DNA of 64,000 nucleotides from Hyphomicrobiales bacterium (GCA_900465685.1 UEGR01000016.1:1-64000); one strand, 5' to 3'. Numbered from the stretch's first letter, positions 17,095 to 25,752 are shown. The notes: generated by a model from the sequence alone, not told the origin. Program-made: numbers and translations.

Positions 17095-17640
17095 ATGATG
17101 AGTCACGAATCCCATGATCCAGGCGGCAAGGTTCGCCTGAAAATCAAACCGGAAATCAGAGGAGACGCAGTCTTCTCCGAATGCGGTCGATATCGTCGGC
17201 TTCTGACACGTGAATGGAATGGAGCGGATAAGGACGGTTATGTTCTCTGGATTGGTATGAATCCAAGCACAGCCGCCTATGATGTCGATGATCCCACCGT
17301 TTTCAAAGAGCAGAAGTTTACGCGCCGCTGGGGTTACAGCCGCTACGTAAAATGCAATGTCATGGACTATCGTGCGACACATCCGAAAATGTTGCTGGAA
17401 GAAGGCGTTATTCCCTGCACTGACGAGAATGTTCAGACAATTCTCAAGCAGGCCAAAAAAGCAGCAATTGTCGTCATGGCCTATGGGTCGCTTCACAAGA
17501 AGCTGGCGCATCACGGAGAAATCGTGACGAACATGCTGCGAAGCAACGGTATCGCGCTCCATGCGCTGAAGATCACCAATAACGGCTCGCCGGGGCACCC
17601 GCTATATTTGAAGGATACGAGCGAACTGATCATTTACTGA
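17095..17640 (+). CDS. DUF1643 domain-containing protein
   Basis: Protein of 181 aa. Its hallmark segments are FSECGRYRRLLTREW near residues 23-37, VLWIGMNPSTAAYDVDDPTV near 50-69, and VVMAYGSLHKKLAHHGE near 127-143; the last part is TNNGSPGHPLYLK. These match the DUF1643 family, whose function is not known; some members are found in phages and in DNA-modification neighbourhoods. Here it is a single gene between two metabolic genes. The first of two adjacent ATGs is used; the second (17098) is equally possible. Confidence 0.85.
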   Translation: MMSHESHDPGGKVRLKIKPEIRGDAVFSECGRYRRLLTREWNGADKDGYVLWIGMNPSTAAYDVDDPTVFKEQKFTRRWGYSRYVKCNVMDYRATHPKMLLEEGVIPCTDENVQTILKQAKKAAIVVMAYGSLHKKLAHHGEIVTNMLRSNGIALHALKITNNGSPGHPLYLKDTSELIIY

Positions 17641-17740
17641 TCTGTTGCTAACGGCAGGTTTCGAAACATTGATTACAGGCCGGGAACGCAACCGATAGGC
17701 AATCCGGGCACCGGCAGACTAACGACAGAAAGACAGAAAA

Positions 17741-18937
17741 TTGGCCAAGAACCCTCCTCGCAATCAGGCCGGCTTTGCAACGCGCGCAATTCATGTCGGT
17801 CAGGAACCAGATCCGTTGACCGGAGCCGTGATCCCGCCGATCTATCATGCGACGACCTATGTGCAGGATGGTATCGGGGCGAGCAAGGGATACGACTATA
17901 CGCGAAGCGGCAATCCGACCCGAAACAACCTTGAGCGCTGCCTGGCAGACCTTGAAGGCGCAGAAGCCGCATTCGTTTTCCCGAGTGGACTTGCAGCCGC
18001 TGCAACATTGCTGGAGGCGCTTCCAGCCGGCTCGTCCATATTGGCCCATAACGATCTCTATGGCGGCGTTTACCGATTGCTCGCCGATGTTCGGCCAATC
18101 ACCGCGGCGCAGAATGTGCGTTTCGTAGATTTTTCCGACGAGGCTGCGCTGCGCGACGCAGTCGCCGAACATAAGCCTGCCCTGCTCTGGTTCGAGACAC
18201 CGTCCAATCCGACACTACGCATTGTTGATCTGTCGCTGGTTGCGGAACTTGGCAACAAGGCCGGTGCGATTACTGTTTGCGACAGCACCTTCTCATCTCC
18301 TGCCGGCCAGCGCCCGATCGACCATGGAATCCATGTCGTCGTTCATTCGGCAACGAAGATGCTCAACGGCCATTCGGACCTGCTGGGCGGCGTGGTCGCC
18401 GTGTCCACAAATGCACCTACGGGGCTTGCAAAACGGGTGAGCTATTTGCAGAACGCCCTCGGCTCCGTCATGTCGCCGACAGATTGTGCTCTTTTGCACC
18501 GCTCTTTGAAAACGCTCGAAATCCGTAGCATCCGCCAGTCGCAAACGGCACTGAAGCTGGCGACCAGCCTTGAAAAAAGAGCGGATGAGCTGGGTTTGAC
18601 GAGAGTTGTCTATCCCGGTTTGGCAAGCCATCCGCAACATAAAATGGCCGCCGATCAGATGATCAATTTCGGCTGCGTGATCTCTATCGAAGTTGGTGGT
18701 GACCTCGCACGCGTCGAACGCATTTTGACTTCGACGCGCTATTTCCACTTTGCTGTCAGCCTTGGAAGCGTAGAGAGCCTCATTCAGCATCCGTCGTCGC
18801 TGACCCATGCAGTTGTTCCCGAAGATCAGAAAAGCCAGCTCGGAATTAGCGCTCAGCTTATCCGCATTTCTATCGGTCTCGAAGATCCGGAAGATCTGGA
18901 AGCCGATCTTGTGCAAGCATTGGTGAACAACCGCTAA
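17741..18937 (+). CDS. PLP-dependent trans-sulfuration enzyme (cystathionine gamma-lyase/synthase or beta-lyase type)
   Basis: Protein of 398 aa of the Cys/Met metabolism PLP family. The start is a TTG; no ATG occurs before the conserved GFATRAIHVGQEPDP segment at residues 11-25. The cofactor-binding lysine is Lys206 in HSATKMLNGHSD, and YDYTRSGNPTRNNLE near 49-63 is the usual phosphate-contact segment. The later segment FAVSLGSVESLIQHPSSLTH is typical of the family. It takes part in methionine/cysteine interconversion; sequence features do not separate lyase from synthase. The gene is alone and ends at a terminator. Confidence 0.88.
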   Translation: MAKNPPRNQAGFATRAIHVGQEPDPLTGAVIPPIYHATTYVQDGIGASKGYDYTRSGNPTRNNLERCLADLEGAEAAFVFPSGLAAAATLLEALPAGSSILAHNDLYGGVYRLLADVRPITAAQNVRFVDFSDEAALRDAVAEHKPALLWFETPSNPTLRIVDLSLVAELGNKAGAITVCDSTFSSPAGQRPIDHGIHVVVHSATKMLNGHSDLLGGVVAVSTNAPTGLAKRVSYLQNALGSVMSPTDCALLHRSLKTLEIRSIRQSQTALKLATSLEKRADELGLTRVVYPGLASHPQHKMAADQMINFGCVISIEVGGDLARVERILTSTRYFHFAVSLGSVESLIQHPSSLTHAVVPEDQKSQLGISAQLIRISIGLEDPEDLEADLVQALVNNR

Positions 18938-18951
18938 GCTCTACTTGAAGG

Positions 18952-18982
18952 CGAAATGGCTGAGCGCTTATCAGCCATTTCG
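18952..18982. terminator. Hairpin between convergent genes, probable terminator
   Basis: Arms CGAAATGGCTGA and TCAGCCATTTCG with a seven-base loop. The stem contains the last codons and the stop of the small minus-strand membrane-protein gene and follows the trans-sulfuration gene by 15 bases. Only a short T-stretch follows on the plus strand. Confidence 0.6.
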
Positions 18983-19174
18983 TTTCATCAAATATGGCAG
19001 GAAAAAGAGATATAGCCCCGTCGCCAGCAATATAAACAGTGGCAAAAGAGGTGAATAAACCACCCAGGCTGGCGGCTGGCCGAAAGCCATAGTGGCGAAA
19101 TTCGCGATCACTGTAAGCGTAAATATAATCGATAGCCAGCGGTGAACCTGCCGGATGGGTTTATTCAAGACCAT
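18971..19174 (-). CDS. small two-helix membrane protein
   Basis: Protein of 67 aa from the ATG at 19174, which has AGGGAGAG five bases upstream; a longer TTG reading is less likely. It begins MVLNKPIRQVHRWLSIIF and has two hydrophobic segments, about residues 12-30 and 40-60, separated by GQPPAWVVYSP, then ends PYLMKRNG. The QVHRWLSI start recalls the first helix of PepSY-type membrane proteins, but the protein is too short for that family. Function unknown. It lies downstream of the ArsR-SRPBCC pair on the same strand but a terminator separates them. Confidence 0.72.
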   Translation of the reverse strand: MVLNKPIRQVHRWLSIIFTLTVIANFATMAFGQPPAWVVYSPLLPLFILLATGLYLFFLPYLMKRNG

Positions 19175-19194
19175 TTTTTCTCTCCCTTTCAAAA

Positions 19195-19219
19195 GCCAGC
19201 CATAGGCGTCATGGCTGGC
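19195..19219 (-). terminator. Rho-independent terminator of the ArsR-SRPBCC unit
   Basis: Minus-strand arms GCCAGCCAT and ATGGCTGGC with a seven-base loop, followed by TTTTG. It stands between the SRPBCC stop and the small membrane-protein gene. Confidence 0.8.
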
Positions 19220-19274
19220 CCTTTTGTTATTCGTCCACTTTTATCCGCTTCGAATATTCCTCGAAGCGGCAGGT

Positions 19275-19706
19275 TCAATCCACATTGGCCGCCACGGCTT
19301 CGAGCTTTTCGAGGAAACCTTGCCATCCGTGTTGAGCACCATGAAACGCCTGCGTCTGATCCGGCCTGAAACCAGTCTGCTCCATCCGCAAATGTGTGCC
19401 GGCGACCGTTGGTGTCAGCGTCAAAGTCACGACACTTCTGAGATTATAAGCGCTATTCTCGTGGACGTGGTTCCAGGTGTAGGATAGCTGCTTGTTCGGT
19501 TCCACAACCAGAACTTCGCAATCCAGCACACCACCCCACTCACCGCGAAGCTTGAACTGATGCCCGACAGTCGGCGCGAAATCATTGTTCATCAGCCAAT
19601 CGGCGATCAGATGAGGCTCAGTCAATGCACGCCAGAGCTTCTCGGGCGGATAAGGCATCTCGCGTTCGACGACCACCGTGCGGGTCTCAGTTGATAGCTC
19701 GCTCAT
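19275..19706 (-). CDS. SRPBCC (AHSA1) domain protein
   Basis: Protein of 143 aa, usual single-domain length. It opens TRTVVVEREMPYPPEKLWRALTEP, given in parts as TRTVVVERE and YPPEKLWRAL, then LIADWLMNNDF and later LRMEQTGFRPDQTQAF and HGWQGFLEKLE, all typical of the Aha1/START-like fold. It probably binds a small hydrophobic ligand. It overlaps the upstream ArsR gene by four bases (ATGA) and forms one operon with it. A terminator lies downstream. Confidence 0.88.
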   Translation of the reverse strand: MSELSTETRTVVVEREMPYPPEKLWRALTEPHLIADWLMNNDFAPTVGHQFKLRGEWGGVLDCEVLVVEPNKQLSYTWNHVHENSAYNLRSVVTLTLTPTVAGTHLRMEQTGFRPDQTQAFHGAQHGWQGFLEKLEAVAANVD

Positions 19707-20026
19707 TGGTCCATCCTCCTCAATAAGTCTTCAAGGGCGTCAAACTTCTTCTCCCAGAAGCCAGTCATTTCCTGAGCCCAGTCCACGAGCGGAGCCAAAG
19801 CCGCATATTCGGCCCTGTAATGGCTCTGACGGCCTTCATGACGGTCGCTCACGAGTCCTGCCCGCTTCAACGCGGCAAGGTGCTTTGAGACGACGGGTTG
19901 AGAAACCCCCGCCCCCGCAGTCAAAACCGTGACCGTTTTTTCCCCCTCACGGCAAAGGCGTTCAAATATTGCCCGCCGCGTTGGATCGGCCAGTGCTTTG
20001 AAAACTTCATCCCGTGTCGCAGTCAC
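19703..20026 (-). CDS. ArsR family transcriptional regulator
   Basis: Protein of 107 aa. Winged-helix signatures are DEVFKALADPTRRAIFERL near residues 6-24 and VSQPVVSKHLAALKRAGLV near 40-58; no metal-binding CXC is present. It forms a coupled pair with the SRPBCC gene. The upstream region has repeated CATAGC/GCTATG half-sites that are probably its operator. Confidence 0.92.
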   Translation of the reverse strand: MTATRDEVFKALADPTRRAIFERLCREGEKTVTVLTAGAGVSQPVVSKHLAALKRAGLVSDRHEGRQSHYRAEYAALAPLVDWAQEMTGFWEKKFDALEDLLRRMDQ

Positions 20027-20043
20027 TTAATTCATACCTCAAT

Positions 20044-20076
20044 GGCTATGGATTAATTCATAGCTAAGCGGCTATG
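20044..20076. promoter_or_regulatory. CATAGC/GCTATG half-site array, candidate ArsR operator
   Basis: GCTATG at 20045-20050 and CATAGC at 20059-20064 flank a symmetric ATTAAT centre, so 20 of 22 positions at 20044-20065 are palindromic. A third half-site GCTATG at 20071-20076 forms a second inverted pair with the middle one. The array begins 18 bases upstream of the arsR start. Confidence 0.65.
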
Positions 20077-20123
20077 CGTTTGTCAAGCACGATATTGTTC
20101 GCTTCAAGAGCCGGTTGTGATTG

Positions 20124-20145
20124 TATGCACATGATTATGCGCATA
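20124..20145. promoter_or_regulatory. Candidate CcdA/CcdAB autoregulatory operator
   Basis: Inverted repeat TATGCACAT-GATT-ATGCGCATA, matching in eight of nine arm positions, 26 bases upstream of ccdA. Antitoxin-toxin complexes of this family repress their own promoter, so this is the likely site. An AAGGAG ribosome site follows. Confidence 0.6.
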
Positions 20146-20170
20146 TACTGGGCAGAAAGGAGACTGCGAT

Positions 20171-20416
20171 ATGTCGGAGCATGAAGCAGCGCGTATATTC
20201 AAGCGTGCGACCAATCTCTCAATCGATAGTGAGCTTCTTGCTGAGGCCCGTCGGCATAAGATCAATATTTCCAGAGCGGCCGAACTTGGAATTGCGCAGG
20301 CAGTTGCAGCCGCCAAGGCGACGCGCTGGAAGGAAGAGAACCGCGCTGCGATACAAAGCTCGAATGCTTATGTCGAAGCAAACGGCTTGCCTCTCGAACG
20401 CTATCGCCAATTCTGA
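20171..20416 (+). CDS. ccdA: type II antitoxin, CcdA family
   Basis: Protein of 81 aa. The N-terminal ribbon-helix-helix reads KRATNLSIDSELLAEARRHKI, seen as ATNLSIDSELLAEARRH near residues 12-28, then NISRAAELGIAQAV. The acidic C-terminal tail (RWKEENRAAI, then LPLERYRQF) is the part that wraps around the toxin in CcdA. It binds and neutralises CcdB and represses the operon. Its stop codon shares one base with the ccdB start (TGATG), as in classical ccd operons. Confidence 0.93.
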   Translation: MSEHEAARIFKRATNLSIDSELLAEARRHKINISRAAELGIAQAVAAAKATRWKEENRAAIQSSNAYVEANGLPLERYRQF

Positions 20417-20712
20417 TGGCTCGATATGACGTCTACCCTAATCCCGGTGGCGGCTATGTGTTGGACGTGCAGGCCGACCTGCTTGATGAGCTGAAAACGC
20501 GCATTGTCATTCCACTCATCGGCAAGACATCGGCCCCGCTTCCAGCAAAGCGCCTCAATCCCAGTTTTGAGATTGAGGGTGAAGATTATATTCTCGTCAC
20601 CCAATTCATGGCAGCGATTCCGGTTTCGGCTTTGAACACACCGGTAACAAATCTCAAGGCCGCGCACGATGAGATCGTCGCGGCCCTTGATATGGCATTT
20701 CACGGCTTTTGA
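20416..20712 (+). CDS. ccdB: type II toxin, CcdB family (gyrase poison)
   Basis: Protein of 98 aa. Typical openings MARYDVYPNPGG and VLDVQADLLDELKTRIVIPL, and the middle region LPAKRLNPSFEIEGEDYIL, match CcdB. In plasmid F CcdB the last residues Trp-Gly-Ile are needed for gyrase poisoning. Here the end is MAFHGF, so His stands at the Trp position while Gly is kept. Toxicity may therefore be weakened or depend on a different contact. It is translated coupled to ccdA. A chromosomal location agrees with the many chromosomal ccd homologues. Confidence 0.92.
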   Translation: MARYDVYPNPGGGYVLDVQADLLDELKTRIVIPLIGKTSAPLPAKRLNPSFEIEGEDYILVTQFMAAIPVSALNTPVTNLKAAHDEIVAALDMAFHGF

Positions 20713-20741
20713 AGCGAAAGGCAAACATCGCGAGCCGTCGG

Positions 20742-21506
20742 TTAGAGTATCTCTCCACCGTCGATAACAAGCGCCAGTCCGGTGACAAATGCCGCCTGTG
20801 GCGAGGCGAGATAGACGATGCCTGCCGCTATTTCCTCTGCGGATGCCCAGCGTCCCATCGGTATCGTTTTGGAGACATAGTCTTCGAGAGCCGCGCGGCC
20901 TCCCATCTGCTGTTCAAATCCGGCATTGAAGGGCGTATCGACAAAACCCGGACAAAGCGCATTAAAACGGATGTTTTCACGAGCATAGTCCGCCGCCATC
21001 TGACGCACCATTGCGACCGCTGCGTGTTTTGTGGTGGCGTAGGAGATCATCCCACGGTCATACTGGCACCCAGAATTGGACGCGGTGATAATCACTGATC
21101 CTCCACCTTGCGCTCGCATTGGCGCGAGTGCTGCCTGTGCGATGACGAAATGCGAACGCACATTGAGTGCCCATGCCAGATCCATTTGATCGGGTGTCAC
21201 TTCCTCAAGTTTTCCCGCGATCTGTATGCCGACGTGAGAATGCACGATATCAAGCCTGCCATAGCGTGCGGCGACACCTACAACGATGTCAGTGATAGCG
21301 GCGTCATCGCGCGCGTCGAGGGCTGCGCTCTCGGCTTGCCCTCCATTGGCTCGGATCGCTTTTGCCGTTGCTTCCGCAAGCTCCGCGCGCAGGTCCGTGA
21401 CCATAACAGTTGCGCCTTCTGCCGCCATGGCGATTGCGCCTGCGCGACCGATACCCGAGCCTGCACCAGTTACGAGAGCAACCCGGCCTTCAAGACAAGA
21501 TTTCAT
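20742..21506 (-). CDS. short-chain dehydrogenase/reductase (SDR)
   Basis: Protein of 254 aa, classical SDR length. Cofactor motif TGAGSGIG at residues 15-22, and the catalytic Tyr and Lys in YATTKHAAV near 153-161; the later GFVDTPF is the usual substrate-loop region. Substrate is unknown. The gene is convergent with ccdB and lies 67 bases downstream of the last permease gene of the polyamine-type ABC operon, on the same strand, so it could be its last gene and act on the imported compound. Confidence 0.9.
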   Translation of the reverse strand: MKSCLEGRVALVTGAGSGIGRAGAIAMAAEGATVMVTDLRAELAEATAKAIRANGGQAESAALDARDDAAITDIVVGVAARYGRLDIVHSHVGIQIAGKLEEVTPDQMDLAWALNVRSHFVIAQAALAPMRAQGGGSVIITASNSGCQYDRGMISYATTKHAAVAMVRQMAADYARENIRFNALCPGFVDTPFNAGFEQQMGGRAALEDYVSKTIPMGRWASAEEIAAGIVYLASPQAAFVTGLALVIDGGEIL

Positions 21507-21573
21507 GATTTTTTCCCTAGAATAAGCGCAGAATGCATGGGGTTAAGGCAGGCGTTTCAAACGCTTCTGATCC

Positions 21574-22380
21574 TTATTGCCCTGCCGGTTTTCCACGCCG
21601 AAGAATGACTTGCGCGAAGACAAGCAGCAGCAGAGAGAACACCATCACCATTGTGCCGATGGCATTGATCTCCGGTGTCACTCCGCGACGAATTGACGAA
21701 AAGATGTAGATCGGCAGAGTCGTCCGTGGTCCGGCGACAAAGAAAGCGATGATGAAGTCATCGAAGCTGAAGGTGAAGCTGAGCAAGAAGCCCGCCATCA
21801 TCGCTGGCGTCAACATGGGCAGGGTTACTTGACGGAAGGTTGCCAGCGGTCCTGCACCGAGGTCGGAGGAAGCTTCGATCAACGAGCGATCCATGCCATC
21901 TATGCGGGCACGCACCAGGATAATCACAAGCGACATAGTGAAGAGCACATGTGCCGCGATGAGCGAGCCATATCCCAAAGACAGCTTCAGCCCCGTCAGC
22001 GCTTGAAGCCAGGGATTGACCGTATTGAATACCGTCACCAGCGCGATCAGCGTTGCAATACCGATGACGATACCGGGGATCATTACCGCGATATAGATCA
22101 TGGCATCAAAGAGAACGCGCAGCTTGCCCTTCAGACCGGTGAGCGCAATAGCCGCCATCGTGCCCAGCAGGCACGAGATAAATGCCGAAGTCAGCGCGAC
22201 AGACGCCGAAGTCTTGAGAGCGTCAATGACGAATGGATTTTCAAGCGCCTTGGAATACCATTGCGTCGAGAACCCTTGCAGCTGGCTTGCCGAACGGCCC
22301 GCAGAAAAGCTGAAAAGCGCGATGATCCCGATAGGAAGATAGAGGAACAGGTAAATCGCAGTAGCATAAATGCGCATCAT
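21574..22380 (-). CDS. ABC transporter permease, PotC type
   Basis: Protein of 268 aa with six predicted membrane segments starting at IYLFLYLPIGIIALFSFS. The ATPase-contacting EAA-like loop is EASSDLGAGPLATFRQVTLPML near residues 176-197, seen here in parts. It is the second inner-membrane subunit of the polyamine-type importer encoded by the 20.7-25.6 kb operon; the first permease gene is 4 bases upstream. Confidence 0.9.
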   Translation of the reverse strand: MMRIYATAIYLFLYLPIGIIALFSFSAGRSASQLQGFSTQWYSKALENPFVIDALKTSASVALTSAFISCLLGTMAAIALTGLKGKLRVLFDAMIYIAVMIPGIVIGIATLIALVTVFNTVNPWLQALTGLKLSLGYGSLIAAHVLFTMSLVIILVRARIDGMDRSLIEASSDLGAGPLATFRQVTLPMLTPAMMAGFLLSFTFSFDDFIIAFFVAGPRTTLPIYIFSSIRRGVTPEINAIGTMVMVFSLLLLVFAQVILRRGKPAGQ

Positions 22381-22384
22381 TTCC

Positions 22385-23242
22385 TCACATCAAACTGACA
22401 TCTTCGCGCGCAGTTCCCATCAGGCGCAGGAAACGCATGTAAAGGGAGACGACAAGCAACATGATAGCCACCAATGTTATCGACACGGCCGACCCAAACG
22501 CCCAGTTGCGCGATTGCAGGAACAGATCGACAAGCGCATTGCCGACGAAGAAGACGTTACCCCCACCGAGCATCTGCGGGATGAGATATTCCCCCATGAG
22601 CAGGATGAAGACGAGCATTGAACCAGTTGCCACACCGGGCAGCGACAAGGGCAATGTGATCTGCAGGAAGCGCCGCCACGGAGGTGTGCCCAGATCATCG
22701 GCCGCTTCCAGCAGTCTGCGGTCGAGCTTCTCCAGGCTCACATAGATCGGAAAGAACATCAGCGGCAGATAGCCGTAGACGATACCCACCAGAACAGCGA
22801 AAGGCGTGTTGATCAGCCGAAAATCGCCGAGACCAAACGCAGACAGCAATTGAGGGATGCCACGCCCCCCAAGAAGGAATATCCAGGCATAGGATCGAAT
22901 CAGGATTGAAGTCCAGAATGGCACGATCACCAGCACCAGCAGCAATGTGCGCCACTGCCTGCCCACCCGCAACGCGAGATAATAGGCCAGCGGATAAGCG
23001 AACAGGAGCGCTGCAATCGTGCCAATTGGCGCGAGCGTCAATGTGTTGCGGAATGCGGCCCAGCGGCTTCCAAGATTAGCGTATTGCGCCAAGGTGAAAG
23101 CCGGCTCATAGCCGCCTGCCGCCCCGCGTTCCCCAAAGGAATAGACGAGCACGACGGCCAGCGGTAATACGAGAAGTGCCGCGTACCACAGGCCCGCTGG
23201 CCCCAGCAGGAGCCAGCGCATTTTTCGCTGAGACAATGCCAT
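22385..23242 (-). CDS. ABC transporter permease, PotB type
   Basis: Protein of 285 aa. Hydrophobic segments start at LLLGPAGLWYAALLVLPLAVVLV, given as LLLGPAGLWYAALL. The conserved cytoplasmic loop EAADDLGTPPWRRFLQITLPLS, given as EAADDLGTPPWRRF, is the ATPase contact. It pairs with the PotC-like permease. The binding-protein gene is 14 bases upstream, so the order is binding protein, PotB, PotC. Confidence 0.9.
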   Translation of the reverse strand: MALSQRKMRWLLLGPAGLWYAALLVLPLAVVLVYSFGERGAAGGYEPAFTLAQYANLGSRWAAFRNTLTLAPIGTIAALLFAYPLAYYLALRVGRQWRTLLLVLVIVPFWTSILIRSYAWIFLLGGRGIPQLLSAFGLGDFRLINTPFAVLVGIVYGYLPLMFFPIYVSLEKLDRRLLEAADDLGTPPWRRFLQITLPLSLPGVATGSMLVFILLMGEYLIPQMLGGGNVFFVGNALVDLFLQSRNWAFGSAVSITLVAIMLLVVSLYMRFLRLMGTAREDVSLM

Positions 23243-23256
23243 CGCTGTCCGTCCGG

Positions 23257-24411
23257 TTATGCCGATTTAAAGCGGGCGATCAGTTCCGCCCGGTTTGGAT
23301 CAGTCAGCGTGACTGCCGCTCCAAATTCCAGTGTGGACAGAAGTTCTGCCGCAGGATGAAGGATCGGATCATTGCGCATTTCTTCCGACACAAGAGCTTC
23401 TACGCGGGCATCAGGCACAGGATAACCATGGAAGGCTGCCTCGCGCGCATTGACCGACGGGTCCAGCAGGAAGTTCAACAAAGCGTAGGCACCTTCGCGA
23501 TTGGGTGCGCTTGTCGGGATGGTATAGAAGTCAGACCAGATTTCGCCACCTTCCTTGCCGAGCGTGTAATGGATTTCCGGCAGGTCGCGATTCATCTGCT
23601 TCGCATCACCGGTCCAGCACATCGTCAACCAGGCGTCGCCATTGCGCATGGAAGGTTGATAGTCAGAGGTAATAGCAAAAAGATGCGGCTTCACCTCAAT
23701 CAACAATTTCTCTGCATCGGCCAACTCTTTCGGATCGACAGAGTTAAACGAATAGCCATGATATTTCAGAGCATTGCCGATAGCAGTCAGCTGATAATCG
23801 TGGATGATCGTGCGACCGGAAAAGTCGGTCTTGGTCAGATCGAAGAAGTCTTTCCAGCTGGTGAAAGGCGCTTTTGCCTTGCTGCTGTCCCAGGCCATAC
23901 CCGTCGTACCCCAAAGTTTGGGGATACCATAGAGCTTTCCGTCCACAGTGCCGGGCGTTGCAAAACGCGCTTCAAAGGACTCAGCATTATAGTTGGGCAG
24001 CTTCGTCAGATCGAGCGGCTCGATCATCTTGCTGTCGGCATAGGTGCTGATGGCGTAGTTCGTCGCTACAACAATGTCCCAACCGGCACCGCCAGCTTGC
24101 AGTTTGGCGAACATTTCCTCGTTTGAACCGAAGACATTCACCTGAACCGCTGCGCCGGTTTCCTTCTGGAACGCCGCCAGGTTATCGGGATCTTGATAGT
24201 TCGGCCAAGTTGCAATCGAAACGCGGTCGCCAATATCGCCTGCCCACGCACGCGATGGTAAAAGCCCCGGCAATGCACTTGCCATAACAGCTGTCGCAGC
24301 GCCAAGTCCGGTCACGCCAAGAAAATGGCGGCGCGTGACGGAGCCCTTCTGGTACCGACGGAGTTCCTCCATGAATGCCTGCCGGGAAACCGGCGTATCT
24401 TTCTTCGTCAT
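23257..24411 (-). CDS. extracellular solute-binding protein, PotD/PotF type, Tat signal
   Basis: Protein of 384 aa. The N-terminus has a twin-arginine signal: TRRHFLGVTGLGAATAV near residues 26-42, ending SRAWA. The mature part starts VSIATWPNYQDPDN and contains WDIVVATNYA and GDAWLTMCWTGDAKQM, typical of spermidine/putrescine-type receptors. Export by Tat suggests folding in the cytoplasm. The ligand may be a polyamine, an opine or a related cation. Its ATPase gene lies upstream on the same strand across a 94-base gap. Confidence 0.9.
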   Translation of the reverse strand: MTKKDTPVSRQAFMEELRRYQKGSVTRRHFLGVTGLGAATAVMASALPGLLPSRAWAGDIGDRVSIATWPNYQDPDNLAAFQKETGAAVQVNVFGSNEEMFAKLQAGGAGWDIVVATNYAISTYADSKMIEPLDLTKLPNYNAESFEARFATPGTVDGKLYGIPKLWGTTGMAWDSSKAKAPFTSWKDFFDLTKTDFSGRTIIHDYQLTAIGNALKYHGYSFNSVDPKELADAEKLLIEVKPHLFAITSDYQPSMRNGDAWLTMCWTGDAKQMNRDLPEIHYTLGKEGGEIWSDFYTIPTSAPNREGAYALLNFLLDPSVNAREAAFHGYPVPDARVEALVSEEMRNDPILHPAAELLSTLEFGAAVTLTDPNRAELIARFKSA

Positions 24412-24505
24412 TTTATCCCTCTCTTTTATTATTTGTGGACAGCACTTGGCATTTTAAATCGCACCCAACCTGAGGCACGATCCCGATGTAGCTCCCGTAG
24501 AACCT

Positions 24506-25636
24506 CTATTCACTCCCAAGGATCAGGCCTGTTCCGTGATCCCAGACAAGGTGAGCCGTAGAACCCACATCAACACCCGGCAATGCGCGTTCGGCCTGCC
24601 TTGGCACCAGAACCCGCAACGATCCAAGAACCGGATGGGTGAGCAAGAATTCAATGTGCTCGCCAAGGAAGATCTTGTTTGCGACCTGCACTTCAATCGC
24701 CGTCTCCCCTTCCGCTGGTGAAACGGTCAGGCGCAGCGCTTCCGGTCGGATCATGATGTCGACAGCCGAGCCCGGCGCCACACCAAAGGTGGCCTCAACC
24801 ACCACCTTATGACCCGTATTCAGACTTGCTGTCACATGGCCATTGTCAACTTGCTCGACTTTCCCGGCGAGAATATTGGCGCGCCCCACGAAGTTGGCGA
24901 CATAACGATTAGCGGGGCGATCATAGAGTTCCCGTGGCGTCCCGATCTGCGCGATACGACCATTGCCCATGATGCAGATGCGGTCGGACATCGACAGTGC
25001 TTCTTGCTGGTCATGCGTGACGAGCACAAAAGTTATGCCCAGCTTGCGTTGCAAGGACAAAAGTTCAAGCTGCATCTCTGTCCGCAGTTTAGCGTCCAGT
25101 GCTGCCATCGGTTCGTCGAGCAACAAGATTTTGGGCTCGTTCACGATAGCGCGGGCCAGCGCCACACGCTGTTGCTGTCCACCCGACATTTCCCATATCC
25201 GCCGCCCACCGAAATCGGCAAGACGAACAGTTTCCAGCGCCTTCGCGACGCGAAGGTCGATATCGGACTTTGCCAGTCTCGGGCGGCGCTGTCTTAGTCC
25301 GTAACCCACATTCTGTGCCACTGTCATATGGGGAAAGAGGGCGTAGCTCTGGAACACCATGTTGACGGGACGCTTATAGGCTGGTGTCGTACCGACCTCT
25401 GATCCGTCGATCAATATTTCGCCTTCGCTTGGTTGTTCGAAACCGGCGAGCATTCTCAGCGCAGTTGTTTTTCCGCAGCCCGATGGCCCCAAAAAGGAAA
25501 GGAATTCCCCCCGCCGGATTTGCAGATTCAGCTGACTGGCCGCAAGCACAGCGCCATAACGCTTGGTGGTGCCGACAAATTCCGCAACTGTGTCGCCGCT
25601 TCGACCAACTGAAGCCTCGGTAGCGTATACCATCAA
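24506..25636 (-). CDS. ABC transporter ATP-binding protein, PotA type
   Basis: Protein of 376 aa. Walker A is GPSGCGKTTAL near residues 54-64, the signature MSGGQQQRVALARA near 154-167, Walker B ILLLDEPMAAL near 173-183, followed by a C-terminal TOBE regulatory domain. It energises the importer of the downstream genes. The gene is first in the operon and is divergent from the LuxR-type regulator at 25753. Confidence 0.93.
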   Translation of the reverse strand: MMVYATEASVGRSGDTVAEFVGTTKRYGAVLAASQLNLQIRRGEFLSFLGPSGCGKTTALRMLAGFEQPSEGEILIDGSEVGTTPAYKRPVNMVFQSYALFPHMTVAQNVGYGLRQRRPRLAKSDIDLRVAKALETVRLADFGGRRIWEMSGGQQQRVALARAIVNEPKILLLDEPMAALDAKLRTEMQLELLSLQRKLGITFVLVTHDQQEALSMSDRICIMGNGRIAQIGTPRELYDRPANRYVANFVGRANILAGKVEQVDNGHVTASLNTGHKVVVEATFGVAPGSAVDIMIRPEALRLTVSPAEGETAIEVQVANKIFLGEHIEFLLTHPVLGSLRVLVPRQAERALPGVDVGSTAHLVWDHGTGLILGSE

Positions 25637-25752
25637 AATATATTCCCCTAGAGAGCTTTGCCTGAAGCGGCATATCCCTTATTTTTGAAAAAACATATAA
25701 AAATACTCGATATGTGTATATATCACAAAAGGCATATAGACGGAGATTCCTG

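Noticed and set aside
23176-24126. Plus-strand ORF of 316 codons
   Set aside because: Antisense to the Tat-exported PotD-like receptor, which has a full set of family features.
25709-25724. A+T-rich partial inverted repeat upstream of the LuxR-type gene as an operator
   Set aside because: Only the outer GATAT/ATATC arms match and such sequence is expected by chance in an A+T-rich promoter.
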